A stretch of 64,000 bases of DNA from NCBI GenBank assembly GCA_963693285.1, contig OY848920.1:870501-934500 (forward strand), in the 5' to 3' direction. Shown piece by piece: positions 32,227 through 43,700 of this stretch (its first letter is position 1; each line of letters opens with the position of its first letter). Origin of the DNA: Xestospongia muta. Taxonomy: Eukaryota; Porifera; Demospongiae; Haplosclerida; Petrosiidae. Both the position numbers and the translations under genes were made by a program. The notes beneath the pieces were generated by a model. It saw nothing but the letters and a program-made list of their open reading frames with translations, searched no databases and had not been told where the DNA came from.

Positions 32227-33467
32227 ATGTTATTAATTTTTTGTAAAGTAAGTAGACTTAAAACAATGTATTCATGTCATGTAATATCATATATCAATAA
32301 TGTTATTTACCAATGTTTGTAAGTTGATAATTTTTATTTCTAATAAACTGATAGAATGAACATATAGGATTATTATTACAACATTAATGTCTACAAGGAC
32401 AGGGTTCAGTCAAGGCAGTAGACAACATCTAGGATTGTGGGTGGGGTAAGCAATAAATAAATAATATATATCATACTTATAATTAATTGAATGAATTAAT
32501 TGTCCATTAATGAATGATTTTATTGATCAATGTATGTAATGAGTACCTGCTCTATTCCTCCTGGACTGTATGCTTATAACATAAATTTTATTCTAAAATT
32601 TTGAATGAAGGATAAAAACAAACAGCATGAGAGACTACTAGTACAGATAATAAAGAGAGTCCATTAGACATTGTAAACTCTACATAATGTTGACATTTTT
32701 TGTGTGAGTTAAGTATAAATTACGGACAAGCTTGTTTGAAAGCTTGGATAAATATGTAATTTAATAAGTCACTCTCAGTTTGTATCCACTCAATATAAAT
32801 TCCAACTTTGTTTAACATTAATATAATGGTAACTTGTATTATATTATTGTTAAACAAATGGGTTATTTAACCTATTTGTGGACATCATACATGAATCTAT
32901 AGTATATAATAGCTCTGGTCCAGTTAGCATATTATATTTTGTCTAACTCTGTAAATAGTTATTAGTCCTAACTATTAGCTCCACTGTAAAATTGATTTGT
33001 TGATTTAACTAATATATTGGTTATACAGGTAGCATGTAGAAAACTTAGTATGATGTAAAAGTAAATATAACTCTGTTTTGATTACTAATGTACTATTGTT
33101 TATGTAGCTAATAGTACATCAGTAATCAAAACAATGTTATGTTTACTTTTACATCATACTAAGTTTGCTACATGCAACCTGTATAACAACATATTGGTCA
33201 AATCAACAAATCAATTGATAGTGTAGATATTAGTTAATTAAGCTTAGTATTTCAAGATAATTATATTTTTATATACAAAAACAGTCAATTCCTTTAAAAG
33301 TCAAAACAAATTGTTGTGTTATTTTTGCATCAAAAAATTTTGATATCTGCCGCTTGTATAGCCATATATATGTTAGTTAAATCATCCAATCAGTTTTTAA
33401 AGTGATATAAGTATCTGTGATCAACTTTTTTTACGTGATTTTCAATTAGCATATACTTTTACTGCAA
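32227..33467. other. Spacer with P1 palindrome and head-C 5' flank
   Basis: No gene. Body-I 3' flank (to about 32760), unassigned AT-rich DNA, P1 element (32982-33223), then 33328-33467, the head-C upstream block shared with 3976-4120. Confidence 0.6.
32982..33223. mobile_element. P1 palindromic MITE copy
   Basis: CACTGTAAAATTGATTTGTTG on the left, complement CAAATCAATTGATAGTG on the right; about 240 bp, no coding. Confidence 0.75.
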
Positions 33468-34592
33468 ATGATGTATTTTCTCATTGTAATGCTATTTTTC
33501 TCAGGATTTCATATTGTTCTAGCAGCTAATACAAATTATACGCAATTAGTTGATGTCCATCCTTCATCATTTAAATGTGGTCATGATCTTCACAGTTCAC
33601 TGAACAGAGTCTTGAAATTGTTACCTTTTCCAGTTTTTAATGGTGATATTGGAAAGGTGTATGTAAGCGATGATACTAAGTTCTCTCCACCACACAAGCA
33701 TTCTGAGATTTCTGATGAGTGTCATAATAACGTTAATCCTAACAGTGAACTACTAGGACAGTTAGAAGAAATCTCACAGTTCATAGGCATTTTTAATTCT
33801 GCATTTTCCAACTGCTATCATGTCTTCAAAGACAACAGCTCAGCTCCATCTGGATACTACATGATAAGAGCTGCAAATGGTTCTTTAATATCTGTCTATT
33901 GTGATATGGAGGGTAGTAATTGTGATGGTAAGGGAGGTTGGATGAGAGCAGGATACCTCAACATGAGTGAACCTAATGCTACCTGTCCTCATGGACTAAA
34001 CAGTTACTTTTTTCCAAATATTAGTTATCCACTTTGTGATTGACCTCATCCCTCGAAGGGTGGCTGTAATTCCACCATTTTCTCTACATTTGGTCTCAAC
34101 TATTCTCAAGTATGTGGGCAGGTCAGAGGGTACCATCGTGGGAATGTTGATGGTATTTATGATAATAATCGTGGATCTTCTTCGCTTGAAGGGGCATATG
34201 TGGATGGTGTGTCTATTACTCATGGTAATAACCCTCGTCATCATATTTGGACATACATAGCAGGGCAAAAAGAAACCAGCATAACCCAATGGGATTGTCC
34301 TTGTAATAATGGCAGTACAGAAACTATACCACAATATGTTGGTGATGACTACTACTGTGAGTCTGGCTCTCATGTTTATGAACCTTATATATTGCACTAT
34401 AATGATCCACTTTGGGATGGCAAACAATGTGACTACTTAGAGACTCCATGCTGTACATCTCCTAACATGCCATGGTTTGTCAAGTCCCTTAATCAATCAA
34501 CTACTGATGATATTGAACTAAGAATGTGTACCAGTGAAGGATATCCTGATGAATCTACTCCAGTAAATATAATTGAGTTGTATGTTCGCTAA
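33468..34592 (+). pseudogene. Head-C/body-II gene with one in-frame stop
   Basis: Starts MMYFLIVMLFFSG with signal peptide and head C (SSFKCGHDLHSSLNRV), a single mini-repeat (SSAPSGYYMIRAANGSLISV) and body II. One TGA (34041-34043) interrupts at LCD-stop-PHPSKGG, where the intact paralog at 18192 has CGA (LCDRSHPSNGG). The reading frame is otherwise open to the standard ELYVR stop at 34592, so this is a single C-to-T change in a CpG, probably recent. The first 191 residues could still be secreted. Only gene combining head C with body II. Confidence 0.8.
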
Positions 34593-34794
34593 GTTCTGTT
34601 ATTAATAATTTCATTTTTTTTCAGTTTTAGTATAATTGCTGCTTTACTTAAACATGTTCTTAATTAATTAATAGTTATAAAATTCTATTTTTGTGTAATA
34701 CAACTGATAACACTCAGTCTCCCTTCAGTGGTCGGAAAATCCAACAATTATGTAATTGATGTTTACGGCCACACCCGCTGATACTCCTATCCAT
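34593..34794. other. Body-II 3' flank
   Basis: Same flank as after 7125 and 10039; no gene. Confidence 0.5.
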
Positions 34795-34971
34795 GTGTAC
34801 AGCACAGCCCTATCAGGTTATTACACAATACAAGCTCCTAATTGTTCTCTTATATCAGTCTACTGTGATATGGAGGGTAGTAATTGTGATGGTAAGGGAG
34901 GTTGGATAAGAGTGGCCTACCTAAACATGAGTGAACCTAATGCTACCTGTCCTCACTGTTTTGATTACTGA
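34795..34971 (+). pseudogene. Mini-repeat plus body-start fragment (copy 3)
   Basis: VYSTALSGYYTIQAPNCSLI and the body opening with GGWIRVAYL, ending HCFDY and TGA. Third copy of the fragment at 7388 and 10238. Not expected to be expressed as a secreted protein (no signal peptide). Confidence 0.75.
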
Positions 34972-35291
34972 TGTACTATTACCTACATAAACAGTAATAC
35001 AGTGTACACCCATAATTGAATTAATGACTATATGTTAATGACCATAATTGTAAATGTTTACAACATATGCAACTGTGTTGTCCCTTGAGAAATATGATAA
35101 ATTGACAGAAACTGAATGTGTTTGAAAGATAACAATATTAACAACAGAAATGGAAACCATGGATAAACACAATATGTTTTCATACCATCTTATATTTACA
35201 TGTGCAATGGATACATAGATGTAAACAACTGAAGACAAAAGAAGTAAGATCACTGTAAAGAGGACAGTTATTATTGACAAGGATTTAAAAA
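34972..35291. other. Spacer ending in head-A promoter block
   Basis: Counterpart of 7564-7884 and 10420-10738. No gene. Confidence 0.55.
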
Positions 35292-36593
35292 ATGTCTGAT
35301 TATTCGATTTTTGTAAGTCTTTTAATCTTTTTTGGGTTATATGGTATTACCACAACAGCTAATGATACCAGCTATAAAGATTCTCCTGAAGTTAACCTCA
35401 ATGACACTGATATCTTCAATGTTAGTGTCCATTATCCATCATTTGAGTGTGGTTATCATTTGCCACATTCTCTAATCATGCTGTCCGAGTCCTTATCTCT
35501 TCCCATTATTGACGACTGTACTGGAGTTAAGTATATTAACAATGATGTTATGTTCTATCAATCACAACAGTGTGTCAAGATAATCGGCGAGAATCAATTG
35601 AACATTGAAGCAGAAGATGAACTGCTAGAAAAGCTTGAACAGATTTCCCAGTTTATAAAGACGTTTAATGCTGCATTTTCCAACTGCACTCAGGTTTTTA
35701 AATGGAACACTTCAGCTCTGTCTGGGTACTACACAATGCGAGCTCCTAATGGTTCCTTAATATCTATTTTCTGTGACTTTTCTTTTCTTAATTGCTCTCA
35801 GATTCTTCATGTGTACAGCTCAGCCCCATCAGGTTATTACACAATACAAGCTCCTAATGGTTCTCTTATATCAGCCTACTGTGACATGGAGGGTAGTAAC
35901 TGTGATGGTAAGGGAGGTTGGATGAGAGTGGCCTACCTAAATATGAGTGAACCTGGTGCTACCTGTCCTCCTGGACTAAAATTACATCAGTATAATAACA
36001 TTGATCATGGTCTATGTGGTCAACCAATGTCATTATCTGGTAATCAAACTTCAGTATTCTTCTCCACATACGGAGTTGCATATAACAAAGTATGTGGACA
36101 AATGATAGGATATCAATATTGCTCACCTGATGGTTTTCCACCAGACTTAGGGGGTGGAGTTTATGTTAATAATCCAAATATTGATAACATTTATGTTGAT
36201 GGTGTGTCTATTACATATGGCAATAATCCCCGTAAACATATATGGACATTAGCAATGGGTTTGTATGAATATTCTGGTTGTATAGACTGTTGTCCATGTA
36301 ATACTAATAGTACAGGAACAACTGTACCAAGTTTTGTTGGCAATGATTACTACTGTGAATCAGGAATAGCTAGTGGAGATTTCAACACTGTCCTTTATGC
36401 TAATGACCCGATATGGGATGGACAACAATGTGGAGGATTAGAAGGACCATGTTGTACTAACCCCAAGATGCCATGGTTTATAAAAACACTCGATGAGACT
36501 ACTACTGAAGATATTGAGCTAAGGATGATGGGCAGTGAGGGTACTGATAATGAAGATACTCCCATTGATATTTTGGAATTATATATTCTTTAA
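35292..36593 (+). CDS. Secreted FReD-like protein, head A, two mini-repeats, body I
   Basis: Single exon, 433 codons from the conserved MSDYSIF start; signal peptide, head A, units NCTQVFKWNTSALSG and NCSQILHVYSSAPSG, body I with EDTPIDILELYIL tail. It is the intact sister of the frameshifted gene at 7885 and shows that gene's original reading frame. Block 34593-37445 as a whole parallels 7126-10039. Secreted glycoprotein by sequence; function unknown. Confidence 0.85.
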   Translation: MSDYSIFVSLLIFFGLYGITTTANDTSYKDSPEVNLNDTDIFNVSVHYPSFECGYHLPHSLIMLSESLSLPIIDDCTGVKYINNDVMFYQSQQCVKIIGENQLNIEAEDELLEKLEQISQFIKTFNAAFSNCTQVFKWNTSALSGYYTMRAPNGSLISIFCDFSFLNCSQILHVYSSAPSGYYTIQAPNGSLISAYCDMEGSNCDGKGGWMRVAYLNMSEPGATCPPGLKLHQYNNIDHGLCGQPMSLSGNQTSVFFSTYGVAYNKVCGQMIGYQYCSPDGFPPDLGGGVYVNNPNIDNIYVDGVSITYGNNPRKHIWTLAMGLYEYSGCIDCCPCNTNSTGTTVPSFVGNDYYCESGIASGDFNTVLYANDPIWDGQQCGGLEGPCCTNPKMPWFIKTLDETTTEDIELRMMGSEGTDNEDTPIDILELYIL

Positions 36594-37223
36594 CTGTTGT
36601 TAATTTTTTGTTAAGTAAGTAGACTTAAAACAATGTATGCAATATTATATATCAATAACAAAATTTTGCCAATATTTTTTAATTGATAATTTTTATTTCT
36701 AATAAACTGACAGAATGAACAAGGACATTATTTAGTCAAGGCAGTAGACAACTTCTAGGATTGTGGGTGGGGTAACCAATAAATAAATAATATATATTAT
36801 AGTTCATAACTTATAATTAATTGAATGAATTAATTATTCATTAATTATTGATTTTATTGATCAATATAGGTAACGAGTACCTGCTCTATTCCTCCTGGAC
36901 TGTATGTTTATAACATAAATTTTATTCTAAAATTTTGAATGAAGGATAAAGACAAACAGCATGAGAGAGTACTAGTGCGATAATAAAGAGAGTCCATTAG
37001 ACATTATAAACTATGCTGTAACATAACATTGACTTTTTTTGTGTGAGTTAATCTTTCCTTTTTAGCATACCTTATATTAATAATTGAAAAATCTACCTAC
37101 AGTACACACTGTTGTGGAAAGTTAACTTATGCTGTATTTCTCACAACATTTCTATTACACACCACTCTTACTATACACTAGCAAAGCTTGTCTGCAAGCT
37201 TGGATAAATATGTGATTTAATAA
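36594..37223. other. Spacer, duplicated 3' flank of body-I genes
   Basis: Third copy of the spacer at 6280-6906 and 9186-9817. No gene. Confidence 0.65.
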
Positions 37224-37445
37224 ATGTTGGAACCTGACACATTCCACTATGATGATCCACTTTGGGATGGCATACAATGTGACTACTTAGAGACTCCATG
37301 CTGTGCATCTCCTAACATGCCATGGTTTGTCAAGTCCCTTAATCAATCAACTACTGATGATATTGAACTAAGAATGTGTACCAGCTGTGAAGGATATCCT
37401 GATGAATCTACTCCAGTGGATATAATTGAGTTGTATGTTCGCTAA
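37224..37445 (+). pseudogene. Body-II C-terminal fragment (copy 3)
   Basis: 73 codons (HYDDPLWDGIQCDYLETPCC, RMCTSCEGYPDE with the extra Cys codon, IIELYVR). Last member of the array, 303 bp before the channel ATG. Confidence 0.75.
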
Positions 37446-37748
37446 ATTCTGTTATTAATAATTTGATTGTCTTATCAGTTTTAGTATAATTGCTGCTTTA
37501 TTTGAACATGTACATAATTAACCAGTAGTTATAATAATTATAAAGCACTATTTTTAAATATACCATTGATAATACTCAGACCCCTTAAGTGGCCAAAAAT
37601 TCAACAATTACACGTTTGACCTTTACAGCCACACCCCCTGACACTCCTATCTTCTGGAATGCTAATCAATCCTGCTTCTATAGTAACGACATAACAACTC
37701 CCTAGAGGTTTTAAATCATCAGCATATTCACCAGTGATTACCTACAAA
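37446..37748 (+). promoter_or_regulatory. 5' flank of the channel gene, shared with the array
   Basis: About 300 bp between the last body-II fragment and the channel ATG. It starts as a body-II 3' flank and continues into sequence (CTTCTGGAATGCTAATCAAT, AGTAACGACATAACAACTCC, ATCATCAGCATATTCACC) also found at 7310-7380 and 19541-19625. Any promoter or upstream exon of the channel gene should lie here or within the array. No TATA box identified. Confidence 0.45.
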
Positions 37749-40700
37749 ATGGATTCAGATGATGTGGACTCTTTAGCCAGTGATACTCTCCCTTTACCTC
37801 ATGTTCCATCTACTTCACTAGAAAGGAGAAGAGATACAGCCATCAACTCTGGAACTACTTCAATTCCAATTGATAGCCTTTTATCACCCAAAAAACACTC
37901 CGCTTTCCGGAGACATGGAGGAGTACAGAGTCACCTAAGTAGAAGGCAAAAGTCTGAATTTGAACTGAAAGTTATGGGAAATGACAGTGATGTAGAAAGT
38001 AACTCAATGCACTATCAGTCTCGACCTCAAACAGCTGTTAATCCTCGTGTTGCAGCTCTCTCTCAAGTAGACTCTGCTATGTCAGGACGGGGAAGTCCAA
38101 GTAGTCTTACCAGTTTGATCAACTATTTTAAAGATAAATGGAGGTCACTGTCGTCGTGGAAACAAGAAGATGAAGTAGAGATGGATGAAGTGGATTCACT
38201 CACTGATTCTTCTGATTACTCTGATCACAGGAGTAAGAATGGATAAATAGATTTATCAATGGATGAATGGATAGCACTGTAAAATGGACAGATAATTAAA
38301 TCAACTTCTATATATACATGTATATTTAAATACTGGGATATAGGTCTATTGTTTAATAACTTTTAATTAACTGACATGATATGGTTTTTTTTCTATTAAT
38401 ATAGATTCTGGTGTTACTTCAAGATCAATGAAGAGATATTTGGATTCACTCCGAAATTCTGATATTGAGAGTGAATTTGATGGAAATGAGAAACAAGGTG
38501 GAATGTGGCGACAAGTATCGAAAAAGCACATTCATCGGCCAATAAAGAAATTCAAGAAAGAAATGAACAATAGGAAATGTACTTTCAATTATTATGTTGA
38601 TCCTCATGGTAAGAAATCTAGTATCATTAATAAGAACTAGATTAGCAGGCACGAATTCTAACAATGAGGTATCTTTGTCTACTGTTAGTAAATCTTAGAC
38701 TAATGTTTATAAAGAACTTACCATTAATAATCTGAAAGAAATTACTGACCTAAGATAACTATATTTATGGACATGTAGACTTGAAACTCTCTTTTCAATT
38801 GACAGGCTCTGTATATCTGTGGTGGATGACATTTATGTTCATACTCTATGTTTACAATGCTGTCAGTATTCCACTGAGAGCTTCCTTCCCATTCACTCAA
38901 GGTACCAATTTCATACCCATTGGTACTCTTCGAGGACCACCAGAAGTCCAATGGGTGGGGTTATTGGTAATGTGGATATTATTAGACTTGTTAGCTGATA
39001 CTCTGTATGTATTGGACATCATCTTGATCCAGTCGCATTTAACACCACAGGAATTAGGAGAGATTAATAATCATAACCAGGTTAGTATTAATAGGGCTTA
39101 TCCTGGTACATATAGCCTATACAATGATGTTCCAAATAAAAACATGGAGGCCTAAAACATATATAAGTATGATATATATTGATGCAGTAAGAATGACTGG
39201 TAACTTTCTCTCTTCTTTATTGTCTATCCTAGCCTAAAGATGTAGTAGTCATTAATTATTATATTCCTAAATATCTCTTTAGCATTAATTAATGTTAGTA
39301 TTAATTTATATTGAATAATTAATTATCTTACTTTAGTTCAAATGGAAATATGCTTTTTTATGCTACATTACTCACTGGTCTTTTTGGGTGGATGTACTAT
39401 CTCTTTTACCACTAGACCTCCTCTACAGTGTACCTGTCTTACGTTTTAATGTCTTGTTAAGACTACCTCGATTGTTAAGAGTAAGTTAAATGCATTACTG
39501 ATATTGTTATGTGGTAGTATACATTTAGTTCTCTACATGTACATGTAGAGAGACTAAGAGATACTAAAAGACATTCCGAGATTCTTAAAGTTACTTAAAT
39601 ATATTTAGAGATAGTAAGGAGCACTTGTACTTAAAGATATTAAAAGACACTTATGTTTTGTGATACTTAGGGACACTCAGAGACTCTGAATATCTCTATT
39701 AGTATCTCCTTTATTATCAAGAAGTTCAAGCACCATTTTGAAAATGAAATCTTCATAAACTATTATACTTACTGATGTCGTGTATTCAATGCTTTCCAGT
39801 TCTGTTATTACTAATATTACAATTATATTATTTAGATTCGCCATGTATATATCTTTATTAATCACTTTGAGAGTTATACTAATCATCCGCACAAATTCAG
39901 GTCAGTTTATAACAATATTTTACATCATTATAAACTCTATATCAACTATTACAGGATAGTACGAATGAGTGGATACCTGTTGTACGCTGTTCACATATAT
40001 GCCTGTATTTATTATTCTGTATCAGCAAGACAAGGGTTTGGTATAGATAGCTGGGTTTACAGTGGTGAGGGTATGAGGTAAGGATAGGCTGGAAGTTTAA
40101 TCCATTTATTTTTATATTCATTCACTAACTGAATGCATGAAATCCAATAATACTTACATGGACCTACACATTGACCCAAGGAAGTAATAGAACCTAATAA
40201 TAGAACCTAATAATAGAACCTAATAATAGAACCTAATAATAGAACCTAATAATAGAACCTAATAATAGAACCTAATAATAGAGCCTAATAATAGAACCTA
40301 ATAATGGAACCTAATAATGGAACCTAATAATAGAACCTAATAATAGAACCTAATAATGGAACCTAATAATAGAACCTAATAATAGAACCTAATAATAGAA
40401 CCTAATAATAGAACCTAATAATAGAACCTAATAATAGAACCTAACCTAATAATGGAACTCAATAATAGAACCTAACCTAATAATGGAACTCAATGATAGA
40501 ACCTAATCTAATAATGGAACTCAATGATAGAACCTAACCTAATAATAGAACCTAACCTAATAATGGAACTCAATAATAGAACCTAACCTAATAATGGAAC
40601 TCAATGATAGAACCTAATCTAATAATGGAACTCAATAATACCCAAATAGAGAATACAGAACACAGAAGTTATATATCCCATCTATTCATTCATTTGTCCA

Positions 40701-43700
40701 GCTATTGAACCATACATTCATTCATTATTCAATTGTCCATCTATTCATCAACCATCCATTAATTCATCCATCCATCCATTAGATACTGAGACATAAGGCA
40801 CATAACATGTTTCACTAATAGAGTATTGGTACATACATTTGTTAACAGTAATGAATGCAGTTGAGATGCAACCAAGTGTACTACAAGCTCTATAGATCTC
40901 ATTAAGTGACAATGTTGTTCTCGTCTGAACCCTCAAATTATCCGTGTTTGTTAACTTTGAACAAATTGCCTCTCTTGAATTATACTGAGATAAATATTTA
41001 TGTTTACTAGTGTAAAGCTTACTAATGGTGGCTATCTTAGGTTACTGATGTTCACTAGTCTAGAACTTACTAATGGTAGCTATCCTAGGTCACTGTGGTA
41101 AGTACTGATGTTCACTAGTCTAGAGGTTACTAATGGTAGTTATTCTATGTCACTGTGGTAAGCACCGATGTTCACTAGTCTAGAATTTGCTAATGATAGC
41201 TAGCCTAGGTCACTGTGGTTAGTACCGATATTTGCTAGTCTAGAGGTTACTAATGGTAGCTATTCTATGTCACTGTGGTAAGCACCGATGTTCACTAGTC
41301 TAGAATTTACTAATGATAGCTAGCCTAGGTCATTTTGGTAAGTACTGATGTTCGCTAGTCTAGAGGTTATTAATGGTAGCTATTCTATGTCATTGTGGTA
41401 AGTACTGATGTTCACTAGTCTAGAATTTACTAATGATATCTAGCCTAGGTCACTGTGATAAGTACTGATATTTGCTAGTCTAGAGCTACTAATGATAGCT
41501 ATCCTAGGTCACTTCACTGTGTTCAATATTGATGTTCACTAATCTAGAACTTACTAATGGTATCACACCTATGTTATTGAAGTACATGTACTTACATATG
41601 CCTTCCCTAGTCTTATAACCTTAGCTATTTGAAGTCACTATATTGATATACTTATATTTCCTCTCTATAGCTATCTTCGCTGTTTCTATTGGGCCTTAAT
41701 GACGTTAGGTACGATACATGATTTAAACAAACGTATTCCCAACAATAACATACAATATGCTCTAAGTGTTTTTGGTTTTTTACTCGGAGTATTCATCCTT
41801 GCTATCATTATTGGTGAAGTAAGTGAGTAGACTGAATGTTCATTGTACAGAGGCAGAGACGCCACTCAAAAAGTGGGGGGGGGAGGGGGCTCAGTCAAAA
41901 AACTTATATGTAGAATTAAACAATATTAATTTCCTTAAAGAAAAAAGTAGTGTAAATTGAAATTGCAGCTGCTAGAGAGTTCGCACAATGCAACATTTTT
42001 TACACTATACTGACTATCACCCACCCACGTATATAATTGCCTTCTTTGCAAAGTGGGGGCCCATGCCCCCCTAATTTAAAAGTGGGGGGGGGGGCTCAAG
42101 CCCTTGCCCCCTCTCCCCAGTATCTCTGCCACTGTTGTACATGTGGATAGAAGTATGGATGGTAAAGTGATGATAAGTTGACAGACAAACAGATAAATGT
42201 ATAGATAGATACTACATTATAAAATGCTTACATTAAATAGATCACCAATATTCTTGAAGCTGAAAATTTGCAAGTGAACGTTTTCCGTAAAAATCAGAAT
42301 CAAGTGAAAGAATACATGCAGATGTGGAAAATTCCAAAAGAAGTAAGTTCTTATTTACATAATTAAACTATAAATACATGCAATGGTTCATTGCTAGATG
42401 TAATGTAGGTGTAATAGGCACTGATGTTCATTTGCATAGAGCCTAATAGTGTTTGTTACCTATCACTGGCCAATGTGTTAAGTACTGATATATGTTAGTC
42501 TAGACCTTAGCTATCATAAGTCAATGTGTTATAAGTACTGTTCACTCCCTAAATGGATTGTTTGTACAATTATGTAAGATAATTACAAGTCAGAGTGGAT
42601 GAAATTCCCCCAATGATAATGATTTAACTGGAATTTTTTCTTGGTCACAAAGCCAGACTTTGTGTAAACTGTTGTGTATAGCTTCACTGAATATAAAATT
42701 GATGATATCAATCTTTAACAATATTATATAAGCAGAGCTCCTCCTGTATTACAAAGAGTGTGTGTTCCTTGTATAATAATAATGTTTATGAGTGTATACT
42801 AGGGATGGTTTCCTGTTACTATATTGGAAACCACTTTCATTAAAACTCCCTCTTCCAGAGACAACACATACTGTCCACAACAGGAAAGACTAACTCACCA
42901 CAACAACACTATCTTGTAGTGATATCAAAAGACAAATTAGGAAACAGGGACAAATAGATTGATAGTAAAAGGCCTATATTTAGCAATGTCTAATGCAAAT
43001 TTAGGATGGGATTTTCCTAAATGTGTCATGATCATTATGATATAGTGAATATTGCGATGCAGTTTTGTCACAATGGATATGCATCTCATATCCTAGTCCT
43101 TACCCTTGGGTTGACCAAGGAGACATGCTCTTGACAAACATTACAATGCGAGTATTGCTGTGTAATGTAATTGAAAGATGATGTACAATAATTTACAATA
43201 TAATTTGTTTGTTTGTTGTCATGACTAATGTCCATAGCATATCAGTTGCCATTATGTGTTGTGTGAAGGGATAAGATCAATTCCCTTCTTTTTGTAAATG
43301 AACTTTACTTCAAATGTATGGAAACTGAATGAGAGTATGTAGAAGAAATCTCAACTACTTTTAACAATTTAAAACGTCTCCATTAGGATCACCTTTTGGT
43401 GTGGTTGGTTCTTTATTATAGAAATGTCCTATCGATAGGTTAAGATCAAATTGAACAAACTGTTGTTGACGAAATTTAATTACTATCCACTTTAAAAATT
43501 ATATTGCATTTTATCCGTGAGATGCTGACTGGATAAGCAATAAGTTAATACAACTCTTATTCATTGTAACTCATATTCTATGTACAAGTATAATTGCGAG
43601 CGGTAACGTTGTTTTGGTGTAGATGTTTACTATTAGCAACAGTTATTATGTATAAATTGACAAAGGTCATGTTTGAATAATAGAGCACAAGGAAAACAGT

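Noticed and set aside
1..37445. Sponge aggregation-factor genes
   Set aside because: Those are known for Calx-beta and Wreath domains in large multi-exon genes; none of that is visible here.
41030..41560. Regular ~60-bp repeats as a CRISPR-like array
   Set aside because: Units repeat over their whole length with no unique spacers, lie in a spliced eukaryotic intron and recur elsewhere; it is a minisatellite.
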